From Spirosomataceae bacterium (GTDB lineage: Bacteria > Bacteroidota > Bacteroidia > Cytophagales > Spirosomataceae): DNA of 5,802 nt. Position 1 is the first letter of the stretch; each line of letters begins with the position of its first letter. The stretch covers positions 1,901 through 7,702 of the forward strand of contig JANQUM010000147.1 of the NCBI GenBank assembly GCA_030731175.1, in the 5' to 3' direction. Below the pieces are notes generated by a model that saw only the letters and a list, made by a program, of their open reading frames with translations, searched no databases and was not told where the DNA came from. A program made the translations under genes and the position numbers. Shown here one piece after another: positions 1-5,745 of the stretch.

Positions 1-459
1 GGGATGCACAATGTATTCGTATTTCAGTTGTCCGGTGATGGTGTAAATTCTGAAATCAATGAAATTGTATAAATTCTTTATGGTAAGTTCTGAGTAAGCA
101 GGCACATTCGTTTTCCAAAAAGCAGGATCTTTACCGATAAAATAGTTTGATGTGTGACCGTACTGACCCGATTTTTCGACTGAGTTCTCTACATTCGATT
201 CTAAGAAATTTAATACAATTCGAGTTGTAGGAATGAGGTTTTCGCCGTTACTTTTTGCTGCGTGAAGGTTTGCTAACGCTTCCGTACTGTAAAAAATGTA
301 TTCGATTGAATTATCTTTTACTAGCAAAAAACCGCCCGGAATATCGCTTTTAAATTTTATTGAAGAATCCCATTGTCCTTGGTTTTCTACAAAGCTGAAA
401 CCAGAACAGTAAGCAGGAAGATTTATAAGAAAAAAGAATGCAATTGCGAGAAACCTCAT
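1..459 (-). CDS. Secreted DUF7948-type surface protein, N-terminal part (cut by window edge)
   Basis: Seen: an open frame of 153 codons from ATG at 459 to the window edge without a stop. Residues 1-20 look like a Sec signal peptide: Arg2, a hydrophobic stretch at about 3-14, then PAYCSG. The residues before Cys18 do not fit a lipobox, so this is probably not a lipoprotein. The mature part carries blocks I recognise from the N-terminal module of large Bacteroidota surface proteins (DUF7948, often followed by SBBP, PKD or other beta-sandwich repeats and a type IX secretion or gliding-type C-terminal domain): FVENQGQW (23-30), IPGG (40-43), NYFIGKDPAFW (105-115), NVPAY (118-122), NLYNFIDFRIY (129-139) and LKYEYIVHP (145-153). 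Family knowledge: these are usually many hundreds of residues long, and their molecular function is unknown. The ATG lies 12 bases after the ABC ATPase stop and directly behind a perfect hairpin. Type IX export is inference, since the C-terminus is outside the window. Confidence 0.85.
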   Translation of the reverse strand, partial: MRFLAIAFFFLINLPAYCSGFSFVENQGQWDSSIKFKSDIPGGFLLVKDNSIEYIFYSTEALANLHAAKSNGENLIPTTRIVLNFLESNVENSVEKSGQYGHTSNYFIGKDPAFWKTNVPAYSELTIKNLYNFIDFRIYTITGQLKYEYIVHP

Positions 460-461
460 TG

Positions 462-489
462 GTGTTAGATTTTACTTGAAATCTAACAC
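462..489 (-). promoter_or_regulatory. Perfect 11-bp inverted repeat across the ABC stop codon, abutting the next start codon
   Basis: On the minus strand, GTGTTAGATTT (489-479) and AAATCTAACAC (472-462) are exact reverse complements, separated by the 6-base loop CAAGTA. The TAA stop of the ABC ATPase (474-472) lies at the junction of loop and 3' arm. The stem ends two bases before the ATG of the downstream gene (459). No uninterrupted U tract follows directly; the nearest T-rich stretch lies more than 20 bases downstream inside the next gene, so it is not a textbook intrinsic terminator. The position suits control of translation initiation, or coupling in which a ribosome finishing the ATPase gene melts the stem. 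A binding site for a dimeric protein is an alternative. The repeat is certain; its role is inference. Confidence 0.6.
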
Positions 490-1107
490 ATTAATTAGAG
501 CATCGCAAAATTCATACTCGTGTTTTTGATTTGAAGCAACAATCACTAATTTTTCAAGCCCAATATTTTCGCACTGCGAAGCGTACCAATTACAGCCGTT
601 CTCGTCAAGATTGGTGGTTGGTTCGTCAAAAAGTAATATCGATGAATCTGAGAAAAAGGCGAGTCCGAGTTTGACTCGTTGTTTCATACCAGAAGAAAAA
701 TTCTTGACTTGTTTGTGTAAACTTTTAGTAAGAAAAATTGCCTCGGCAAACTCAGCGGAGGTTTGAAAGTGCAATTTTTTGAAATTTTTGTGAAACTCAA
801 AAATTTCGTGAAGCGTAAATTCTTCGATAAGTTCGAGTGCTGGAGAAACAAACGAAATATGCTTATAGATGTCGATAACGTCAACTTCTTTGCTGTTTAT
901 TTCGTAGTAAATCGTACCCTTAGAAATAGGTACTAAACCTGAAAGACACTGAAGTAACGTTGATTTGCCGGAACCGTTCGGACCAATGATGGCGTAGCGA
1001 GAGTTCTGAAAAGTTAATTCAAGGTTTCTGAAAACCCATTCATTAATGTACTTTTTTGAAGCATCATTTATATGAATTTTGGGAGTTTCAGTCAGGATTT
1101 TCGCCAT
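472..1107 (-). CDS. Orphan ABC-type ATPase with altered Q-loop and H-loop
   Basis: A 211-residue single nucleotide-binding domain without membrane segments. Seen: Tyr20 in A-loop position; Walker A GPNGSGKST (42-50); signature FSSGMKQR (137-144); Walker B ILLFDEP (157-163) with Glu162; D-loop TNLD (165-168). It is short for an importer ATPase but normal for compact CcmA/COG1131-like exporter subunits. Odd: where the Q-loop glutamine is expected the sequence reads FVSPALEL (86-93), and the usual switch histidine after Walker B is replaced by Asn193 in VASNQ. I recall similar changes in Bacteroidota relatives beside lpxA, so they may be typical of the subfamily. No permease is encoded in the window, so substrate and direction are unknown; a role at the envelope is suggested only by the lpx neighbours. 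I chose ATG at 1107 (20-base overlap with lpxA). A GTG at 1128 would add seven residues and enlarge the overlap to 41 bases. Confidence 0.9.
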   Translation of the reverse strand: MAKILTETPKIHINDASKKYINEWVFRNLELTFQNSRYAIIGPNGSGKSTLLQCLSGLVPISKGTIYYEINSKEVDVIDIYKHISFVSPALELIEEFTLHEIFEFHKNFKKLHFQTSAEFAEAIFLTKSLHKQVKNFSSGMKQRVKLGLAFFSDSSILLFDEPTTNLDENGCNWYASQCENIGLEKLVIVASNQKHEYEFCDALINVLDFK

Positions 1108-1876
1108 TGCCTTTTTTGATGATTCCACGTTTTGAATTCAAAAAGAAATCGAGGATATTCTCCCGATCGGCACTTTCTTCAATTTTTTCTTTGACAGCAG
1201 CAGTTGCATCAGTTACATTTTTGCCCGATAAAAATAGTTGACGGTAAATTTCCTGAATTGCTTGAATTCGTTCGTTTGAAAAACCACGTCTTCTCAACCC
1301 CAGTGTGTTTAACCCAATGTACGAAAGTGGTTCGCGAGCGGCAGTAATGAATGGAGGTACATCTTTTCTTACTAATGAGCCACCACCAATCATGACGTGT
1401 TCACCAATTTTTACGAACTGATGAACCGCAGAAGTTCCGCCAATAAATGCGTGTTCTCCTAATTGTACGTGTCCGGCAAGTTGTACCGAATTAGCGAGGA
1501 TAACGTTATCGCCCAAAATGCAATCGTGTGCAATGTGGCAATATGCCATTATAAGGCAGTTTTTGCCAATTACTGTTTTTTGCCTGTCGGTAGTTCCTCG
1601 ATTTATAGTAACACATTCCCGAATGGTGCAATCGTCGCCAATTTCTACAGTTGTGTATTCACCGTCAAATTTTAAATCTTGCGGGGTTGCAGAAATAACT
1701 GCTCCTGGAAAGATCTTGCAATTTTTTCCAATTCTTGCTCCGGGGTAGATTGTTACGTTCGAACCAATCCAGGTATTTTCTCCTATTTCAACGTCGTCGT
1801 GGATTGTTGTGAAATAGTCAATATGAACGTTTTTGGCAACTTTTGCCCCTTCGTGTATGTAATTCAGCTGCTGCAT
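1088..1876 (-). CDS. lpxA: UDP-N-acetylglucosamine acyltransferase LpxA
   Basis: First step of lipid A synthesis in the cytoplasm: transfer of an (R)-3-hydroxyacyl chain from acyl carrier protein to the 3-OH of UDP-GlcNAc. The 262-residue product matches the family length (E. coli about 262). Residues about 3-180 are hexapeptide repeats of the left-handed beta helix, e.g. IHDDVEIGENTWIGSN (25-40); the helical C-terminal domain follows from about 190. The conserved CHIAHDC block places the catalytic base at His117 (E. coli His125), followed by LAGHV (133-137), AVHQF (150-154) and HVMIGGG (160-166). Gly165 aligns with E. coli Gly173, the position that sets acyl length; glycine leaves room for chains of C14 or longer, which is inference here. 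ATG at 1876 lies three bases after the lpxC/fabZ stop, and the 3' end overlaps the ABC ATPase start, as expected for operon genes. Confidence 0.98.
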   Translation of the reverse strand: MQQLNYIHEGAKVAKNVHIDYFTTIHDDVEIGENTWIGSNVTIYPGARIGKNCKIFPGAVISATPQDLKFDGEYTTVEIGDDCTIRECVTINRGTTDRQKTVIGKNCLIMAYCHIAHDCILGDNVILANSVQLAGHVQLGEHAFIGGTSAVHQFVKIGEHVMIGGGSLVRKDVPPFITAAREPLSYIGLNTLGLRRRGFSNERIQAIQEIYRQLFLSGKNVTDATAAVKEKIEESADRENILDFFLNSKRGIIKKGNGENPD

Positions 1877-1879
1877 ATA

Positions 1880-3268
1880 TTATGATTTCTTAACCAAACG
1901 GGCGGTCATATCAACCGAGCAAACTCTTTTTTTACCAACGTAAGCGTCTCCGTGCATTTTTGCCACGCCCATTCTGATTGGTGCCAAAAGCGTACATTTC
2001 ATTACAAGACTATCTCCGGGCAAAATGTTTTTATAAAAACGGCAATTATCTATACCTACTAAATACGGCCAGTATTTTTCAGGTTCTCCCGTGGAAGTTA
2101 AAACGAGGACGCCACCCGTTTGGGCGATTGCTTCAAGTAACAAAACACCGGGAAAAACCGGATTGTCAGGGAAATGCCCCGTAAAGTGCGGCTCGTTTAT
2201 GGTAACATTTTTGATACCTACAACTGAAGTGCCATCAAGCGATACTATTTTATCGACGAGTTGAAACGGATAACGGTGCGGTAAGAAATTCGCAATTTGA
2301 GTTACGTTGAAAATTGGTTCAGCCTCTGCATCATATTGGGGTAGATTTTCGTTGCTTTGCTCGATTGACTTCTTTATTGCTTTAGCCAACTCCACATTTG
2401 CTGCATGTCCTGGCCTTGCAGCTAAAATGTGTGCTTTTAACGGCCTGCCAACCAATGCAAGATCACCGATTAAATCTAACAACTTGTGCCTCGCAGGCTC
2501 GTTATTAAACTTGAGCGGCTCTTGGTTAAGTATACCGGGTTTGCTTACTTGAATGTTATCTTTACTTAATAATTTTGAAAGGTAAGCCGCTCGTTCTTCG
2601 TCAACCCCATCTTCCGAAATCACTATGGCGTTGTTTAAATCTCCTCCTTTGATGAGTCCATTTTTAAATAATTGCTCAATTTCATGAACAAATACGAAAG
2701 TCCGGCAAGGGGAAATTTTTTCTTTATAATTCTCTAAGTTATGCAGAATTGCGTGCTGGCTCGCAATTACCTTTGAATTATAATCAACCATCACCGTTAG
2801 GCGGTAGTCATTAAATGGTAAAGCTGCCAATTCTACGTTTTTTTCTTCGCTTGAATATTCAATTGCCTCTTCAACAACAAAATAGTTCTTATTTAGATTT
2901 TGCTCAACGTACCCAACTTTTTCTATTTCGGCAACAAACAATTGAGCACTTCCGTCTAAAATTGGAATTTCCGGGCCGTCAAGTTCTATGATAGCGTTAT
3001 CAATTCCCATACCAACAAGTGCAGAAAGTACGTGCTCGGTGGTGTGTATTTTTACACCGTTTTGTTGTAAGACCGTTCCTCTGGAAGTATCAATTACGTT
3101 TGCAACGTCTGCATTTACTGTAGGATTACCGTCAACGTCGGTTCGTTTAAAAACAAACCAATGGTTTACTGGTGCAGGGAGAATGGTCATGTTGACCTTA
3201 GCTCCAGTATGAAGCCCAATTCCCGAAAAATTTATTTTTTCTTTTAATGTGCGTTGTTTATCGCTCAT
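1880..3268 (-). CDS. lpxC/fabZ: Bifunctional UDP-3-O-acyl-GlcNAc deacetylase / 3-hydroxyacyl-ACP dehydratase (LpxC–FabZ fusion)
   Basis: A 462-residue fusion, as is usual in Bacteroidota. Residues 1 to about 302 are LpxC, the zinc deacetylase that commits UDP-3-O-acyl-GlcNAc to lipid A: TTEH (76-79) gives Glu78 and ligand His79; HKLLD (261-265) gives ligands His261 and Asp265; His288 in RPGHAAN aligns with the catalytic histidine near the C-terminus of E. coli LpxC. GLIKGGDLNNAIV (204-216) is the conserved active-site region, followed by an insert of about 20 residues relative to E. coli. A linker (about 303-318) leads to FabZ (about 319-462), the dehydratase of fatty acid elongation: FLPHRYPF (328-335), GHFPDNPVFPG (364-374) with catalytic His365, and Glu379 in LLLEA. 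All catalytic residues of both halves are present, so both should be active. The ATG at 3268 overlaps the lpxD stop by four bases (ATGA), which suggests translational coupling. Confidence 0.98.
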   Translation of the reverse strand: MSDKQRTLKEKINFSGIGLHTGAKVNMTILPAPVNHWFVFKRTDVDGNPTVNADVANVIDTSRGTVLQQNGVKIHTTEHVLSALVGMGIDNAIIELDGPEIPILDGSAQLFVAEIEKVGYVEQNLNKNYFVVEEAIEYSSEEKNVELAALPFNDYRLTVMVDYNSKVIASQHAILHNLENYKEKISPCRTFVFVHEIEQLFKNGLIKGGDLNNAIVISEDGVDEERAAYLSKLLSKDNIQVSKPGILNQEPLKFNNEPARHKLLDLIGDLALVGRPLKAHILAARPGHAANVELAKAIKKSIEQSNENLPQYDAEAEPIFNVTQIANFLPHRYPFQLVDKIVSLDGTSVVGIKNVTINEPHFTGHFPDNPVFPGVLLLEAIAQTGGVLVLTSTGEPEKYWPYLVGIDNCRFYKNILPGDSLVMKCTLLAPIRMGVAKMHGDAYVGKKRVCSVDMTARLVKKS

Positions 3269-4299
3269 TTAATTTTGTTTTTATCTTTTTCTAATGCTGA
3301 AATTCTCTTTTCAAAGACAGGCAATTGCCTGAAGAATACACTCGACCTCAAGTAATCTTTAATGTGAAAGGCCGGATTTCCCCCAACGCTTGTATTTTTC
3401 TCAACTATCGTAGCGTTAACTCCCGTCTTAGCGGCAATTTTTGTGTAATCTGCTACCTCAATGTGACCAACAAACCCTACCTGACCGCCCACTACGCAAT
3501 GCTTACCAATTTTGGTAGAGCCCGCCACTCCGGTTTGAGCGGCAATAACGGTATGGTCTCCGATGGTAACATTATGAGCAATTTGCACAAGATTATCAAT
3601 TTTTGCACCCTCACCTATATAGGTAGCACCCATCGTGCCACGATCAATGCAAGTATTTGAACCAATGCTCACGTTATCTTTTATTACTACATTACCAATT
3701 TGCGGTATTGAGTCGTAAACACCCTCAGCGTTTGGTGCAAAACCAAAACCGCTACTTCCAACTATAGCACCACTTTTTATTACGCAATTTGCCCCAATTT
3801 CAGTGTTGGCATAAATCACGGTGTTTGCGTGTATTTGAGTGTTTGCTCCAATCTTTACGCTGTTTTCAATAATTACGTTTGCTGCAATAGTTACGCCATC
3901 AGCAATTTCAACATTATCACCTATTACTGAGTTCGCTCCGATTGAAGTATTTTGACCAATTTTTGCTTTCGAAGAAACAACAGCACTTGGTGCAATGCCC
4001 ATAACCTTTTGATTACTAACGCTCTCATAAAGTTTCAAGAGCGTAGAAAATGCCGAATAGGCATCTTCAACTTTTATGAGCGTTGTTCGTGGCGTAGATT
4101 TAGGTTCAAAGCTTTTGTTAATTACAACGGCAGTTGATTCGGTTTTGTATAAATAGTTTTCATACTTCGGATTAGCCAAAAATGATATACCTTTCGGTTT
4201 CCCTTCTTCGATTTTATAGAATTGATTAACGACCTCGTTTTCGTCGCCTACAACCTCTCCGTTTATGTACTCTGCAATTTGTTTTACCGTAAAATCCAT
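3265..4299 (-). CDS. lpxD: UDP-3-O-(3-hydroxyacyl)glucosamine N-acyltransferase LpxD
   Basis: Third step of lipid A synthesis: N-acylation of UDP-3-O-acyl-glucosamine with an (R)-3-hydroxyacyl group from acyl carrier protein, giving the diacylated precursor. The 344 residues match the family (E. coli 341). Seen in order: the N-terminal uridine-binding domain (about 1-100, with ISFLANPKYENYLY at 38-51); hexapeptide repeats of the left-handed beta helix (about 103-300); the GSSGFGFAP block (181-189); IDRGTMGATYIG (218-229); NLVQIAHNVTIG (236-247) with catalytic His242 (E. coli His239); VGFVGH (274-279), where His279 matches E. coli His276; and a C-terminal helical, coiled-coil-like tail (about 318-344). 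Repetition of IGxN-type units is intrinsic to the fold and is not a DNA repeat array. ATG at 4299 starts 15 bases after the HD gene stop, and a TATATTTG promoter box (4328-4321) lies just upstream, so lpxD-lpxC/fabZ-lpxA may also be transcribed separately. Confidence 0.98.
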   Translation of the reverse strand: MDFTVKQIAEYINGEVVGDENEVVNQFYKIEEGKPKGISFLANPKYENYLYKTESTAVVINKSFEPKSTPRTTLIKVEDAYSAFSTLLKLYESVSNQKVMGIAPSAVVSSKAKIGQNTSIGANSVIGDNVEIADGVTIAANVIIENSVKIGANTQIHANTVIYANTEIGANCVIKSGAIVGSSGFGFAPNAEGVYDSIPQIGNVVIKDNVSIGSNTCIDRGTMGATYIGEGAKIDNLVQIAHNVTIGDHTVIAAQTGVAGSTKIGKHCVVGGQVGFVGHIEVADYTKIAAKTGVNATIVEKNTSVGGNPAFHIKDYLRSSVFFRQLPVFEKRISALEKDKNKIK

Positions 4300-4314
4300 T
4301 AATGGCTTTGTATG

Positions 4315-5541
4315 TTACCGCAAATATAACGGATTGACCCAAGATAGATAACTTTTTTTCACAATGTTACTCAATGCTTTGATTGTGGGTAAGTCAGAAG
4401 CATTCATAATATCCTTTATTTCGCCGTTTTTCATGGCAATTTTAATAGTTGAATTTCCTGCTATGTAAGCTTTGTTTGATATTTTTCCGCTTTGTACTAA
4501 GTAATCGGGATTGTGAGAAATTCCTGCATTCTTTAAATCTTGGATGCGGCTTAGTTTTTCGTTTTCCAAATCTATTTGGTTAGGATAAAACTTGATCTTA
4601 AATAAATTACGATTCAGAAAAGAAGAAGCTAAAAATTTCAGTGTAGCATTCCCTGAGTTTTGCCAATTTTTGATGGAAGCCCATAGATCAACATCGTCGA
4701 GGTCGGTAAACAGTTCGATAAATTTGTCAGAGTCAATGGTATGTTCCGTCCAATTTAGATTTAGCAACTCATTGAGCGTGTTAGTACAACCATTTGATGA
4801 AGTATCTGTAAGTTCAGTTCTTACTAACCGAATCATCCCTTTCAGCATAACTTCTGCTGCAATGGAGGTCTTATGTAAATAAACCTGCCAATACATTATT
4901 CGTCTGGCGTTCAGGAAATTATCAATACTCAGAATGCCTTTATCTTCAATGGCAAGTTGGTTATCAACCACGCACATCATTTTGATGATGCGTTCTACTC
5001 CAATAGTGCCTTCTACAACGCCCGTAAAAAAAGAATCGCGGTGGAGGTAATCCAGGCGGTCAATGTCAAGTTGGCTCGAAATTAATTGATTAAAAAACGG
5101 GCGGTAGTACGTTCCCTTAAACATTTCAATCGCGGTTAGCAGTTTGTTATCAAAGGTAACGTTAAGGCGGTTCATTAAGATGAGCGAGATTTCTTCGTGG
5201 GCAACATTTGGCAAAATGGAATGTTCTAAAACGTGCGAAAATGGCCCGTGACCTAAATCATGCAATAAAATCGCAATTTGAGCAGATTCTTTTTCGGAAT
5301 CGCTTATTTCAATGCCTTTGCTACGAAGTACGTCCATGGCTTGTCCCATTAAGTACATTGCTCCAAGGGCGTGTTGAAACCTCGTGTGCGTTGCTCCGGT
5401 ATACACAAACTCGGCAAGCCCCAACTGCCGAATACGGCGTAAACGTTGAAAATAGGGGTGTGAAATCAACTCGAAAATCAACTCCGTAGGAATATTGATA
5501 AAACCGTAAACGGGATCGTTGATTATTTTTCTTTTATTCAT
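4315..5541 (-). CDS. HD-domain phosphohydrolase (SAMHD1/dGTPase-like, COG1078 type)
   Basis: A 408-residue cytoplasmic protein of the HD superfamily. Seen: DPVYGFINIP (9-18) and HPYFQRLRRIRQLGL (28-42), typical of this branch; the metal site His57 (TRFQHALG), His94-Asp95 (LLHDLGHGPFSH, 92-103) and Asp161 (LDIDRLDYLHRDS, 158-170). These align with SAMHD1 His167, His206/Asp207 and Asp311, and His115 (AHEEIS) aligns with SAMHD1 catalytic His233. Family knowledge: such enzymes split dNTPs into deoxynucleosides and triphosphate, though some relatives act on other nucleotides, so the substrate here is inferred. The C-terminal part (about 250-408) is less conserved. Start choice: the frame extends to a TTG at 5562, but that codon lies inside the promoter box (5567-5560), so I use the ATG at 5541. 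It is the first gene of the unit, 15 bases before lpxD, and I recall this neighbour in other Bacteroidota. No direct link to lipid A is visible in the protein. Confidence 0.93.
   Translation of the reverse strand: MNKRKIINDPVYGFINIPTELIFELISHPYFQRLRRIRQLGLAEFVYTGATHTRFQHALGAMYLMGQAMDVLRSKGIEISDSEKESAQIAILLHDLGHGPFSHVLEHSILPNVAHEEISLILMNRLNVTFDNKLLTAIEMFKGTYYRPFFNQLISSQLDIDRLDYLHRDSFFTGVVEGTIGVERIIKMMCVVDNQLAIEDKGILSIDNFLNARRIMYWQVYLHKTSIAAEVMLKGMIRLVRTELTDTSSNGCTNTLNELLNLNWTEHTIDSDKFIELFTDLDDVDLWASIKNWQNSGNATLKFLASSFLNRNLFKIKFYPNQIDLENEKLSRIQDLKNAGISHNPDYLVQSGKISNKAYIAGNSTIKIAMKNGEIKDIMNASDLPTIKALSNIVKKSYLSWVNPLYLR
4321..4342 (-). promoter_or_regulatory. Candidate Bacteroidota-type promoter for lpxD
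   Basis: On the minus strand the last codons of the HD gene contain TATATTTG (4328-4321), a perfect match to the Bacteroidota -7 consensus TAnnTTTG. Transcription would start around 4313-4317, giving a leader of about 15 bases before the lpxD ATG at 4299. A TTG triplet lies at 4342-4340, 11 bases upstream of the box; the published -33 element normally sits farther away (about 17-23 bases), so this half is weak. The box also encodes Leu-Tyr-Leu near the end of the HD protein, so a chance match is possible. Confidence 0.45.
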
Positions 5542-5559
5542 GGAGGCATTGTAAAAACA

Positions 5560-5581
5560 CAAATATCGAAAAAAGTAGCAA
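5560..5581 (-). promoter_or_regulatory. Candidate promoter of the HD–lpx gene cluster
   Basis: On the minus strand GATATTTG (5567-5560) differs from the Bacteroidota -7 consensus TAnnTTTG at one position, with TTG at 5581-5579 upstream. Predicted transcription start is around 5552-5556, leaving only about 11-15 bases before the ATG at 5541. A short leader without Shine-Dalgarno sequence fits this phylum. The element points away from the tRNA promoter, so the region is a divergent promoter pair. Confidence 0.5.
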
Positions 5582-5596
5582 TAAGTATTTTTTTAA

Positions 5597-5618
5597 TTGA
5601 GATTTCGCTCTACTTTTG
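5597..5618 (+). promoter_or_regulatory. Candidate promoter of the tRNA unit
   Basis: TACTTTTG (5611-5618) matches the Bacteroidota -7 consensus TAnnTTTG exactly and is followed by the GC that often trails this box. A TTG lies at 5597-5599, closer than the usual -33 spacing; the T-rich run at 5588-5594 could serve instead. Transcription from about 5623-5625 would include two small hairpins, the tRNA relic and the tRNA that begins at 5746. Confidence 0.55.
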
Positions 5619-5620
5619 CA

Positions 5621-5662
5621 TTCCCAAAAACGGGAAGACGACGAAAGTTATTATTTAACTTT
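5621..5662 (+). other. Two small hairpins in the tRNA leader
   Basis: TTCCC (5621-5625) pairs with GGGAA (5632-5636) around AAAAAC, and AAAGTTA (5644-5650) pairs with TAACTTT (5656-5662) around TTATT. Both stems are perfect but short. The first sits at the predicted transcription start and the second four bases before the tRNA relic begins. They could be processing or early-elongation signals in the tRNA precursor; no function is shown. Confidence 0.4.
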
Positions 5663-5665
5663 GAC

Positions 5666-5728
5666 GGACCTATAGCTCACAAATCGTTTGCCGGTTGGTT
5701 CGACCACCTGAAACAAATCAGGAAGGTG
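5666..5728 (+). pseudogene. Degenerate tRNA copy (relic of the adjacent CAT-anticodon tRNA)
   Basis: The 14 bases GGACCTATAGCTCA (5666-5679) are identical to the first 14 of the intact tRNA, exactly 80 bases upstream. If 14 bases (5680-5693) are treated as an insertion in the D-loop, similarity resumes: GTTGGTT (5694-5700) is identical, 5701-5705 matches at three of five, ACCTGA (5706-5711) and TCAGG (5718-5722) are identical and still form the anticodon stem. The loop between them, AACAAA, has six bases instead of seven and has lost the CAT anticodon. No T arm and no 3' partner for the acceptor stem (expected TAGGTCC) is visible before 5746, so it cannot form a functional tRNA. It lies in the same transcript as the intact tRNA. 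Confidence 0.7.
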
Positions 5729-5745
5729 TTACATATAAAGATTTT

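Noticed and set aside
462..489. Reading the hairpin as an intrinsic terminator of the ATPase gene
   Set aside because: The stem is AT-rich and is followed by CAATGAGG rather than a U tract, and the next start codon is two bases away.
684..884. A 66-codon minus-strand frame inside the ABC ATPase gene
   Set aside because: It is another reading frame within a well-supported gene and has no motif or start signal of its own.
3325..3660. A 111-codon open frame on the plus strand opposite lpxD
   Set aside because: Lies wholly antisense to the hexapeptide-repeat part of lpxD; the product has no recognisable motif, and biased codon use in the repeats explains the missing stops. The other plus-strand frames between 1056 and 5489 are rejected for the same reason.
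3400..3990. Repeated motifs resembling a DNA repeat array in lpxD, and similarly in lpxA
   Set aside because: The periodicity is about 18 bases, that is six codons, as expected from the left-handed beta-helix fold; units are degenerate and there are no spacers as in CRISPR.
5697..5703. GGTTCGA as the T loop of a second functional tRNA
   Set aside because: The bases after it do not pair as a T stem and no matching acceptor strand exists; it aligns better with the D-loop and D-stem region of the decayed copy.
5703..5727. Hairpin in the tRNA relic as a transcription terminator before the intact tRNA
   Set aside because: It is followed by GTTACATATAAAG, not a U tract, and its stem is explained by the inherited tRNA anticodon stem.
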